Part shown: positions 1 to 6,250 of the stretch, one piece after another
Layout: each line of letters starts with the position of its first letter
How positions within the stretch are numbered: position 1 is the first letter of the stretch
Assembly: GCA_905202215.1 (NCBI GenBank)
Contig: CAJKRG010000063.1
Location: 1-13,008 of the forward strand
Source: an uncultured Porphyromonadaceae bacterium
GTDB taxonomy: Bacteria > Bacteroidota > Bacteroidia > Bacteroidales > Muribaculaceae
DNA length: 13,008 bases
Direction of reading: 5' to 3'
Made by a program: the position numbers and the translations under genes
The notes under the pieces: model-generated
The model's input: only the letters and a program-made list of their open reading frames with translations
The model's database searches: none
Told to the model about the DNA's origin: nothing

Positions 1-53
1 CTCTGTTGGCCGCTTAGATCGGACTGCACGACCTTTAATTTTACCGAATCATT

Positions 54-133
54 GTTAATTAGGAATTCGGAATTAGAAGTTAGAAGTTGCCTTCTAAATA
101 AACTTCTAACTTCTAATTCCTGACTTTTAACTC
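54..133. repeat. 7-nt periodic TTAG/CTAA-type repeat
   Basis: Five in-phase heptads run from 54 to 88: GTTAATT, AGGAATT, CGGAATT, AGAAGTT, AGAAGTT. After a short break, six heptads of the complementary sense run from 92 to 133: TTCTAAA, TAAACTT, CTAACTT, CTAATTC, CTGACTT, TTAACTC. The last one includes the stop codon of the holin-like gene. The periodicity extends beyond the inverted repeat at 69-120, so it is not only a by-product of the hairpin. The bases to its left (1-53) hold no gene or motif I can support. The function is unknown. Confidence 0.6.
69..120 (-). terminator. Perfect 20-bp inverted repeat, possible terminator
   Basis: The arms 69-88 and 101-120 are exact reverse complements, separated by a 12-nt loop. 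The hairpin begins 7 nt beyond the stop codon of the minus-strand holin-like gene, which is where a transcription terminator is expected. The stem is AT-rich and no clear U-tract follows on either strand, so it is not a textbook intrinsic terminator. It could instead protect the mRNA 3' end or be a mobile palindromic repeat. Confidence 0.5.
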
Positions 134-567
134 TTTTTGCTCTTGTCTTCAAGATACTTGCGGGCTTTGGCGGCCCATGCGGCATCACTGCATGTCGATT
201 CATTCTCGAGAACCGACATCAGCTGCCACAGGCATACCGCGACCCCGAGCATATTGAGGGCGCTGTGACCGCCGGTGAGAAAACTTATAGCCGAACCGAG
301 TGCCAGATCGGCACCGTGGGCCACGCACAGCCCACCATACACCCACACAAGATTACGCACGGCACGCCCGAAACGCCTCGAAGTCTCCCGCGTTCCCGGA
401 AGAGGCTTCCCGGCCCTCCGCAACCGATACCGCAGCCTTATGCCCGAAACTACGTCGGCCATCACCATTACCGTACACAGCCCCGCCACAGGCAGGACAG
501 GCTCCACGAAAGCCGCCGCGGCCCCACCGGCCGCCGTCACGGCGATTTTGATCTGAGAATTTTCCAT
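127..567 (-). CDS. Holin-like small membrane protein
   Basis: The 146-aa protein resembles the phage holin / toxin-secretion holin family that is common in Bacteroidetes. It has about four hydrophobic segments (roughly residues 8-22, 24-40, 70-90 and 95-118). A basic stretch rich in R and K (about 44-70) lies between the second and third, and the tail is charged and lysine-rich. The ADVVSGI motif near residue 37 fits the D..xGI signature after the first hairpin of such holins. The ATG at 567 lies just downstream of a -7 box. Holins form membrane pores that release endolysins, but no amidase, endolysin or other phage gene is visible, so this is an orphan and its present role is uncertain. It could also be a small membrane protein of unrelated function. 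Confidence 0.65.
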   Translation of the reverse strand: MENSQIKIAVTAAGGAAAAFVEPVLPVAGLCTVMVMADVVSGIRLRYRLRRAGKPLPGTRETSRRFGRAVRNLVWVYGGLCVAHGADLALGSAISFLTGGHSALNMLGVAVCLWQLMSVLENESTCSDAAWAAKARKYLEDKSKKS

Positions 568-574
568 AACATCG

Positions 575-582
575 CAAAATTA
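575..582 (-). promoter_or_regulatory. -7 box for the holin-like gene
   Basis: On the minus strand this reads TAATTTTG, matching the Bacteroidetes -7 consensus TAnnTTTG. Only 7 nt separate it from the ATG at 567, so the transcript would have almost no leader. A 13-bp palindrome (CTCCCG-C-CGGGAG, 583-595) lies immediately upstream, in the spacer between the -33 and -7 positions, and could be an operator. No clear -33 TTTG is seen. Confidence 0.45.
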
Positions 583-649
583 CTCCCGCCGGGAGCCCTT
601 TGGTTGTTCTAAATGACATAGTCCGACATAAAATCAATGAAAAAAACAT

Positions 650-657
650 TAATTTTG
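650..657 (+). promoter_or_regulatory. -7 box for the GlmU-like gene
   Basis: TAATTTTG matches the Bacteroidetes TAnnTTTG consensus and lies 19 nt before the ATG at 677. The leader is AT-rich with no Shine-Dalgarno sequence, as usual in this phylum. No convincing -33 TTTG lies at the expected 19-21 bp upstream, so the call rests on the -7 box and its position. Confidence 0.5.
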
Positions 658-676
658 CATCTCTAATCTGACTGAT

Positions 677-1825
677 ATGAACGTGATATTATACGACGAA
701 GCTACCGTATGGGCCGATCTGCTGCCCATAACATTCACCCGTCCTGTGGGCGCCATCCGCGTCGGAATCGATACCATAGCCGAAAAATGGCAGGCATATC
801 TGCCCGGCGAATACTCATGGAAAGTGGCCGAAGCCTATCTGGAAGAGCTTTTCCCGTGCACCGGCGAGAACGATCCCGACACGCTCTTCATAGCCGGAAA
901 TATTCTGCCCGACAAAGAAATGGCTGGGCGTGTGGCCTCGCTCGCCGCAGGACAGGCCCTTGTGGATGCCGGCAACCGCACGATAGCCCACCGCGGGAAA
1001 GAAATCACGGAGCGCATTAGCTATTCGGGCGAAATAACAGCCATATCGCAACTCTACGACATATTCATGCTCAACGGCGACGCGATCAAAGCCGACTTCA
1101 AGCGTATGACCGCAGGCCGTACCTCACAGCCCGTCCCGGCCTCAAACACCGTAATAGGCGACCCGTCGCTCATATTCATCGAAGAAGGCGCACACGTCGA
1201 AGGCGCATTTCTCAACACCACCAAGGGACCCATCTATGTGGGGCCCGATGCCGAAATCATGGAAGGCTCCATGCTCCGCGGCCCGATAGCCCTGTGCCGC
1301 CATGCGACGGTCAATATGGGTACAAAAATATATCCCGACACAACAGTCGGCCCCTTCTGCAAAGTCGGCGGCGAACTCAACAACGTGGTCTTCCTCGGCT
1401 ATTCCAACAAGGCCCACGACGGTTTCCTCGGCAATGCCGTCATCGGCGAATGGTGCAACATAGGAGCTGGCGCCGTCGCTTCCAACCTTAAGAACGACTA
1501 CACCAAGATACGCCTCTGGAACTATCCGACACAGCGCTTCGCCCGCACCTCGCTCCAGTTCTGCGGCCTCATGATGGGCGACCATTCTAAAGCCGGGATC
1601 AACACCATGTTCAACACGGCCACAGTACTCGGAGTCGGCGTCAACGTGCACGGCGCAGGCTTCCCGCGCAATTTCGTCGAGTCGTTCAGCGAAGGCTCCA
1701 CCGCCGGCTTCACCCGTGTGCCCGAAAAGAAATTCTTCGATATCGCCGAGCGCATGATGGCGCGCCGCGGCAAAACACTCTCCGACGCCGAGCGCCGCAT
1801 GCTCACCCACCTGATGGGCTTGTAA
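677..1825 (+). CDS. GlmU-like sugar nucleotidyltransferase / acyltransferase
   Basis: The 382-aa protein belongs to the Bacteroidetes GlmU-related family. A divergent N-terminal nucleotidyltransferase domain (about 1-145) is followed by a left-handed beta-helix acyltransferase domain (about 155-345). The N-terminus MNVILYDE and the segment LPITFTRPVGAIRVG (about 16-30) are typical. The C-terminal half shows hexapeptide-repeat spacing, and SNKAHDGFLGNAVIG (243-257) aligns with the acetyl-transfer loop of true GlmU, making H247 the likely catalytic histidine. NIGAGAVASNLK (261-272) also matches GlmU. It probably makes an activated sugar such as UDP-GlcNAc for the cell envelope, but the substrate cannot be read from sequence. 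It is a single-gene unit on the plus strand, divergent from the holin-like gene, and its stop overlaps the promoter region of the next unit. Confidence 0.85.
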   Translation: MNVILYDEATVWADLLPITFTRPVGAIRVGIDTIAEKWQAYLPGEYSWKVAEAYLEELFPCTGENDPDTLFIAGNILPDKEMAGRVASLAAGQALVDAGNRTIAHRGKEITERISYSGEITAISQLYDIFMLNGDAIKADFKRMTAGRTSQPVPASNTVIGDPSLIFIEEGAHVEGAFLNTTKGPIYVGPDAEIMEGSMLRGPIALCRHATVNMGTKIYPDTTVGPFCKVGGELNNVVFLGYSNKAHDGFLGNAVIGEWCNIGAGAVASNLKNDYTKIRLWNYPTQRFARTSLQFCGLMMGDHSKAGINTMFNTATVLGVGVNVHGAGFPRNFVESFSEGSTAGFTRVPEKKFFDIAERMMARRGKTLSDAERRMLTHLMGL

Positions 1826-1850
1826 CTCCCGCACTTTTTTGCTATCTTTG
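1820..1850 (+). promoter_or_regulatory. Promoter of the Panacea-type gene pair
   Basis: TTG at 1820-1822 and TATCTTTG at 1843-1850 are separated by 20 bp, which fits the Bacteroidetes -33/-7 arrangement. The -33 element overlaps the end of the GlmU-like gene. The predicted leader to the ATG at 1900 is about 43 nt and contains a small inverted repeat (CTCT at 1856-1859, AGAG at 1865-1868). Many antitoxins repress their own promoter, so this leader is a candidate operator site; that is inference. Confidence 0.65.
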
Positions 1851-1899
1851 CGTTACTCTCACACAGAGACAATCACGCATACACAAACCATACGCAACA

Positions 1900-2412
1900 A
1901 TGACCTACCCGATACAAGACATAGCACGCTACATCGGACTCACCTCCGTCATAAAAGGACTGTCGATAAGCCCGCTGAAGCTACAAAAATTATTGTACTA
2001 TGTCCAGGCATGGTATATGGTTTTCTACGGCAGAGAAAACGTGCCTTTTTCAGACAAGCCACAGGCATGGGTAAACGGTCCGGTATATCCGGCCGTGTTC
2101 CATATGTATAAAAACAAAACAGCCAATATGTGCGACCATCTGAAAGCCTCGGATTTCTATGACGGCGCACCTGAAAAAGGCCTCGCGGAACTATGCGAAA
2201 AAATAAGACTCGATTACGAGCTTCTTGAATCGATTATTCTTCTTTACGGTTCAAAAACTCAGAACGACCTTATTTTCCTGACACATTCCGAAAAACCATG
2301 GGTCGAAATGCGGGAAGGACTAAGACCCTTCGACAGATCAGAAAGAGAACTGTCGCTGGATACGATGTACGAATATTACAAAGAACGGCACGAACACAAT
2401 CTGGCAAAATGA
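1900..2412 (+). CDS. Panacea/SocA-like (DUF4065) protein, probable antitoxin
   Basis: The 170-aa protein is a recognisable Panacea-domain (DUF4065, SocA-like) protein across nearly its whole length. Visible hallmarks are SPLKLQKLLYYVQAW (24-38), AWVNGPVYP (56-64) and a C-terminal LTHSEKPW (127-134). Family knowledge: SocA is a proteolytic adaptor antitoxin for SocB in Caulobacter, and Panacea proteins act as antitoxins for many unrelated toxins (PanAT systems). Here the gene has its own promoter and its stop overlaps the start of the next gene in ATGA, the usual arrangement of such pairs. Base composition is lower in GC than in the flanks (21 of 60 bases at 2221-2280), which suggests horizontal acquisition. 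The antitoxin role is inferred from family and context; the domain also occurs in phage-associated proteins. Confidence 0.8.
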   Translation: MTYPIQDIARYIGLTSVIKGLSISPLKLQKLLYYVQAWYMVFYGRENVPFSDKPQAWVNGPVYPAVFHMYKNKTANMCDHLKASDFYDGAPEKGLAELCEKIRLDYELLESIILLYGSKTQNDLIFLTHSEKPWVEMREGLRPFDRSERELSLDTMYEYYKERHEHNLAK

Positions 2413-2927
2413 AACTCACCGCAGTCGATCTGGAACATGAGGATTTCTTTACCATCAACCGACGTGATCCTCTGAAATATACTCTTACCAGAGAAGATGC
2501 ATGCCTGTCACATTCCGTGCACGGGGTGATCAAATACGACTACATCGACTTAGGAAAGACACCCTACCATTTCCGCCAGGAATTCAAGCAGAACGAAATA
2601 AGCAAATATTTCGAACGCATGAATCTCCTGTCGACCACAACGATAGAGCAATTATCATCGAGAGCGCAAGAATTACACCTGCGTCGGTCGGATATAAAGG
2701 GCAATCTCAAAAAGACTGTGAGACAGATATATCCCGAAATGATCGAGTCAAATCCGATCATCTACCATATATCGCTTCATGATAAAGACGACAAGACAGT
2801 CGGAGACCGGGCCAAAGGGACACGCTGTCCGCGACTCTATTTCATGCTCGGCACAAACGGACATATATACATATTATTCTTCGATCCCTACCACGAACTC
2901 AATCCGATAACCGTACCCCATTCCTGA
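2409..2927 (+). CDS. Unrecognised 172-aa protein, candidate toxin partner
   Basis: I do not recognise the family with confidence. The ATG at 2409 is chosen because it forms an ATGA overlap with the upstream stop; an in-frame upstream ATG at 2298 would add 37 residues lying wholly inside the Panacea gene and is rejected. The 172-aa protein has no signal peptide or membrane segment. A basic, probably helical stretch lies at about 85-106 (LRRSDIKGNLKKT), and the C-terminus looks like a beta-hairpin: RLYFMLGTNGHIYILFF (142-158) followed by DPYHELNP (159-166). Conserved-looking charged residues (R92, R93, K97, H163) would suit nucleic-acid binding or cleavage, but no catalytic motif is certain. 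Translational coupling to the DUF4065 gene makes a toxin role the best inference; the mechanism is unknown. Confidence 0.6.
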   Translation: MKLTAVDLEHEDFFTINRRDPLKYTLTREDACLSHSVHGVIKYDYIDLGKTPYHFRQEFKQNEISKYFERMNLLSTTTIEQLSSRAQELHLRRSDIKGNLKKTVRQIYPEMIESNPIIYHISLHDKDDKTVGDRAKGTRCPRLYFMLGTNGHIYILFFDPYHELNPITVPHS

Positions 2928-2964
2928 AATTACCATTAATCTCCTCTTCGGAAAAAATCATATC

Positions 2965-3597
2965 ATGCTACCTGAAAAATATGTAATCACCATAGGGCGC
3001 ACCTTCGGCAGCGGAGGGCGGGCTCTGGGCCGCGCCATAGCCGAGAAACTCGGCATAAGCTTCTACGACAAGATGCTTCTTGTCAAGGCCGCCGAAAAAG
3101 CAGGCTACAACCTCGAATACTTCGAGAAAAACGACGAGCGCGCCCCGAGCGTCATGGGAAGCGCAATGCCATTCTCGTTCGGCTTCTACCCCATGTCGTG
3201 GATAGGCAACCCCAGCGGCAACGGCTCCGACAGCACCTATACGGCCCAGTGCGACCTCATGCACGAGCTTGCGGCTTCGGAACCATGTGTCATCGTAGGA
3301 CGCAGCGCCGACTATGTGCTCCGCGATCTGCCCGATGTGGTCAATATTTTCGTGCATGCCCCGGTCGATGAATGCGTGCGCCGCATTATCCAGCGCGGCG
3401 ACGTCGCCCGCGAAAGCGATGCCCGCGCCCTGGCTGAGCGCACAAACAAGCTACGTGCCAACTTCTACAATTTTTATACCGACAAGCGCTGGGGCTATGC
3501 CGAAAGCTACGACCTATGCCTCAATTCCGCGGGCCAGTCGATCGACAGTCTCGCCGACTATGCAATCGAATTCATAAAACAACGACTCAAAAAGTGA
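2965..3597 (+). CDS. Cytidylate kinase-like P-loop protein
   Basis: The 210-aa protein matches the Cytidylate_kin2 group of P-loop nucleoside monophosphate kinases. The phosphate-binding loop is GRTFGSGGR (11-19), followed by a helix beginning ALGRAIAEKLG and the FYDK motif (33-36) typical of the group. VIVGRSADYVL (109-119) and the arginine-rich HAPVDECVRRIIQR (131-144) correspond to the core strand and lid region. A glycine/serine-rich, aromatic segment lies at about 62-90. The group is distinct from canonical Cmk, and its physiological substrate is generally unproven. The ATG lies 37 nt after the preceding gene with no clear -7 box in the gap, so its promoter may lie further upstream. It opens the long plus-strand operon, and its stop overlaps the next gene's GTG start. 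Confidence 0.85.
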   Translation: MLPEKYVITIGRTFGSGGRALGRAIAEKLGISFYDKMLLVKAAEKAGYNLEYFEKNDERAPSVMGSAMPFSFGFYPMSWIGNPSGNGSDSTYTAQCDLMHELAASEPCVIVGRSADYVLRDLPDVVNIFVHAPVDECVRRIIQRGDVARESDARALAERTNKLRANFYNFYTDKRWGYAESYDLCLNSAGQSIDSLADYAIEFIKQRLKK

Positions 3598-4403
3598 AAA
3601 AGATACTACCGGCCATTTTCGCCATATGCATGGCATTTGGCGCCAAAGCGTTTACAACCGACACCATCGCCATCAACACCGCACTTCTCGAAGGCCCCGA
3701 AAAAGTGGTGGTCATCACCCCCGACGGCGATAAAAAAGCAAAATATCCGACCGTCTATCTGCTCAACGGCTTCACAGGCACCTACCGCGACTGGAGCACA
3801 CGCACTCAGCCGCGTCTCGGCGAACTCGCCGACCAGTACGGCATGGTCATGGTAATGCCCGACGGTCGCGACAGCTGGTACTGGAACTCTCCCGTCAATC
3901 CCAAGCTTCAGATGGAAAGCTTCATCATCGACGAGCTTGTGCCATATATCGACTCGCACTATCCCACCCGGCCCGAAGCCACGCAGCGCGCCATTACCGG
4001 CCTCAGCATGGGCGGCCACGGCGCCCTCTGGCTCGCCATCAACCACCCCGATGTCTTCGGCAGCGCAGGCAGCATGAGCGGCGGCGTCGACGTGCGCCCC
4101 TTCGCGGGCAGCTGGCATACGACCAAGCTTCTCGGCGAAAGCTACAGCAAGAATCCCGGACTATGGGACAGCCATACCATAGCCGGAAACATACCCAAGA
4201 TCAAAGATGCCGGAATCAACATAATATTCGACTGCGGCAAGGACGATTTCTTCGCCCAGGTAAACGACAAGCTCCATCAGGATCTGCTCGCGGCCAACAT
4301 TCCGCACGACTATACCTCGCGTCCCGGCAACCACAGCCATAAATACTGGGCCAACTCGGTGCTCCACCATCTCCTTTTCTTCAACCAGGCTTTCAACAAG
4401 TGA
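3594..4403 (+). CDS. Secreted alpha/beta-hydrolase esterase (esterase D type)
   Basis: The protein is a putative esterase of the alpha/beta-hydrolase fold (esterase D / S-formylglutathione hydrolase-like, PF00756). From the GTG at 3594 it is 269 aa and begins with a clear signal peptide, KKILPAIFAICMAFGAKAF (2-20), so it is likely exported to the periplasm. That start overlaps the preceding stop as GTGA. An upstream ATG at 3516 would put 26 residues of the other frame before the signal peptide and is rejected. Catalytic residues are S138 in GLSMGGHG, probably D217 or D218 in CGKDDFF, and H247 in GNHSHKYW; LLNGFTG (56-62) fits the oxyanion-hole region. The substrate is unknown; in gut Bacteroidales such enzymes often cleave acyl esters on carbohydrates. 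Confidence 0.85.
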   Translation: MKKILPAIFAICMAFGAKAFTTDTIAINTALLEGPEKVVVITPDGDKKAKYPTVYLLNGFTGTYRDWSTRTQPRLGELADQYGMVMVMPDGRDSWYWNSPVNPKLQMESFIIDELVPYIDSHYPTRPEATQRAITGLSMGGHGALWLAINHPDVFGSAGSMSGGVDVRPFAGSWHTTKLLGESYSKNPGLWDSHTIAGNIPKIKDAGINIIFDCGKDDFFAQVNDKLHQDLLAANIPHDYTSRPGNHSHKYWANSVLHHLLFFNQAFNK

Positions 4404-5527
4404 TACTCAGGGAGATCAGTCTTGTCAGCTTCAAGAACATAGCTTCGGCGGAACTACGGTTTTCGCCGAAAATCAACTGTTTCCTCGGCGATAACGGCAT
4501 GGGAAAGAGCAATCTGCTCGATGCCCTCTACTTCATGAGTTTCTGCAAAAGCTTTACCGGAGCGGCAGACTCCATGCTCGTGCAGCGCGACAGCGGCTTC
4601 GCCATGCTGAAGGGCCGTTACCTGCGTCGCGGTCTCGACGAGGAAGTATCTGCGGCCGTACAGCCAGGGCGCCCGAAATCGTTCAAGCGCGGAGGCAAGG
4701 CATACCAGCGCCTCACCCAGCACATAGGCGCCTTTCCGCTGGTGCTTCTGTCGCCGGCCGACATGTCGCTTGTCGGAGGCGAGCCGACCGAACGGCGCCG
4801 TTTCATCGATCAGATCATATCGCAGCGCGACGCGCCTTATCTCGACGCCCTCGTGCGATACAACCATGCCCTGGAACAGCGCAACCGCCTGCTCAAACAG
4901 GAATGCGCCGACGGTTCGCTCTTCGATGCCCTCGAAGCCCAGCTCGAGATAGCGGGCGACTACATATCGGCGCGCCGCATTGAGAACATAGCGCGTCTCG
5001 AAGAGATTTTCCGGCCCTACTACCGCGCCATAGCCGAGTGCGACGAACAGCCCGGCCTCCGCTATACCGGCAAGGACTATTCGGCGGAAGGCGGTCTGGC
5101 CGAGCACCTCAGAGCGTCGCGGGCCCGCGACGCCATACTGCGCTACACCGCCTCCGGTCCGCACCGCGACGACATCGAGTTCACTCTCGACGGCATGCCG
5201 GTGCGCCGATCCGCCTCGCAGGGCCAGACCAAGACATTCACCTCCGCACTGCGCTTCGCCCAGTACGAACTCCTGCGCGAGAGCCTCGGCATAAAGCCCC
5301 TGCTGCTGCTCGACGACATATTCGACAAGCTCGACGCCGGCCGCGTGCGGCGCATTATGGCCATCGTCGGCGGCTCCGACTCGTTCGGCCAGATCTTCAT
5401 CACCGACACCAACCGCAAGCACCTCGACGAAATCGTGGCCGACATTCCCGCCACGACCACCGAAGATCCCTACCGCCTGTGGCACGTCGAACACGGATGT
5501 TTCACCCCCATCGACACCACCCCCTGA
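4400..5527 (+). CDS. recF: DNA replication/repair ATPase RecF
   Basis: RecF is an SMC-like ABC ATPase that binds gapped DNA with RecO and RecR and promotes RecA loading at stalled forks. The 375-aa length is normal. The start is a GTG at 4400 that overlaps the esterase stop as GTGA; the next methionines lie beyond the first strand, so GTG is the only start that keeps the conserved N-terminus ILREISLVSFKNIAS. Walker A is GDNGMGKSN (30-38), the ABC signature is SASQGQTKTF (about 271-280), and Walker B with the D-loop is LLLLDDIFDKLDAGR (about 301-315). The PADMSLVGGEPTERRRFID segment (about 118-136) is also diagnostic. The DciA-like gene follows after a single base, a pairing common in bacteria. 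Confidence 0.96.
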   Translation: MILREISLVSFKNIASAELRFSPKINCFLGDNGMGKSNLLDALYFMSFCKSFTGAADSMLVQRDSGFAMLKGRYLRRGLDEEVSAAVQPGRPKSFKRGGKAYQRLTQHIGAFPLVLLSPADMSLVGGEPTERRRFIDQIISQRDAPYLDALVRYNHALEQRNRLLKQECADGSLFDALEAQLEIAGDYISARRIENIARLEEIFRPYYRAIAECDEQPGLRYTGKDYSAEGGLAEHLRASRARDAILRYTASGPHRDDIEFTLDGMPVRRSASQGQTKTFTSALRFAQYELLRESLGIKPLLLLDDIFDKLDAGRVRRIMAIVGGSDSFGQIFITDTNRKHLDEIVADIPATTTEDPYRLWHVEHGCFTPIDTTP

Positions 5528-5528
5528 C

Positions 5529-5819
5529 ATGAAGCGAGTTGAACCCATGCGCCTCGACGCCATCATAAAGCAGATGATCGACGCCACAGGGCTGCGCCCC
5601 GAGTACGAGCGGCGCGCCGTCGAATCACTGTGGCCCGATGTCGTGGGCAAGCATATAGCCTCATATACCGGACGTATCTACGTCAAAGACCGCACACTCA
5701 ACGTGCAAATAATATCGGCGTCGCTCAAGGAAGAACTGTCATATCTCCGCGAACTCCTCGTGCGGCAGCTCAACGAGGCAGCCGGCGCCGACGTCATCTC
5801 ATCCATACGATTCTTATGA
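5529..5819 (+). CDS. DUF721 / DciA-like protein
   Basis: The 96-aa protein is a DUF721 family member, the family that includes DciA, which loads the replicative helicase DnaB in bacteria lacking DnaC. The family core is visible: an N-terminal helix (about 8-20), the region VESLWPDVVGKHIASYT (31-47), then strands around GRIYVKDRTLNVQI and the helix LKEELSYLRELLVRQLNE (66-83). It is only the compact N-terminal-type KH-like domain, shorter than actinobacterial or pseudomonad DciA, as usual in Bacteroidetes. It starts one base after recF and ends in an ATGA overlap with the thioesterase gene. Helicase loading is the likely role, inferred from family and from adjacency to recF. Confidence 0.88.
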   Translation: MKRVEPMRLDAIIKQMIDATGLRPEYERRAVESLWPDVVGKHIASYTGRIYVKDRTLNVQIISASLKEELSYLRELLVRQLNEAAGADVISSIRFL

Positions 5820-6250
5820 ACATTCCCGAACCCAAATTCGAATTCCGCCACCGCACCCCGGTCCAGATACGCTTCAACGACATCGACATGTTCGGCCATC
5901 TCAACAACTCGGTCTACCTCCAGTTCGCCGATCTGGCCAAAATGCGCTATTTCATGCAGTTCATGGACGGCAAATTCGATCCCATGCGCCTCGGCCTTGT
6001 CGTGGCCAACATAAACTGCGATTTCTACCACCCCGCCTACGTGCAGGAAAAACTCGAGGTTCTCACCCAGGTAGTTTCCATCGCCACCTCGTCGCTGGTG
6101 ATGGAACAGCGCATAGTCAACGCCGACGGGCAGGTGAAATGCATCTGCATCACGATCATGGTAAGCTTCGATCCGCGCACGGCTACCTCTGTGCCTGTCA
6201 CAGACCAGTGGCGCGCCGATCTGGCCGAATTCGAAGGAAGAGAACTATGA
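5816..6250 (+). CDS. Hotdog-fold acyl-CoA thioesterase (4HBT type)
   Basis: The 144-aa protein matches the 4-hydroxybenzoyl-CoA thioesterase / YbgC-type hotdog family. The diagnostic motif is RFNDIDMFGHLNNSVY (19-34), in which D24 corresponds to the catalytic aspartate and GHLNN starts the hot-dog helix. The remaining strands (VVANINCDFYHP, KLEVLTQVVSIA, SSLVMEQRIVN, KCICITIMVSFD) follow the expected order. The ATG at 5816 overlaps the DciA-like stop (ATGA); the same frame is open upstream within dciA, but the family motif begins near the chosen start. It presumably hydrolyses a fatty acyl-CoA in the cytoplasm; the substrate is not evident. Its stop overlaps the rfbC start in another ATGA junction. 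Confidence 0.87.
   Translation: MNIPEPKFEFRHRTPVQIRFNDIDMFGHLNNSVYLQFADLAKMRYFMQFMDGKFDPMRLGLVVANINCDFYHPAYVQEKLEVLTQVVSIATSSLVMEQRIVNADGQVKCICITIMVSFDPRTATSVPVTDQWRADLAEFEGREL

Noticed and set aside
1..53. End of a gene entering from the left
   Set aside because: One plus-strand frame stays open to the stop at 121-123, but it is too short and shows no recognisable protein sequence.
54..133. CRISPR array
   Set aside because: Repeats are only 7 nt, with no spacers and no cas genes.
1142..1834. Minus-strand open frame opposite the GlmU-like gene
   Set aside because: It is the complement of a clear beta-helix domain; the biased composition explains it.
2298..2408. Longer N-terminus for the candidate toxin
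   Set aside because: The added 37 residues lie wholly within the Panacea gene, while the ATGA overlap offers a natural start.
3516..3593. ATG start for the esterase 26 codons upstream
   Set aside because: It would put an arginine-rich stretch from the kinase gene's reading overlap in front of a perfect signal peptide.
4454..5650. Long open minus-strand frame (398 aa) opposite recF
   Set aside because: recF has all its motifs on the plus strand. The antisense frame is low-complexity in V, G, A, E and R, as expected from GC-rich codons read backwards, and matches no family.
5630..5815. N-terminal extension of the thioesterase
   Set aside because: It runs inside dciA, is arginine-rich and unlike any hotdog protein; the ATGA start fits the family length.
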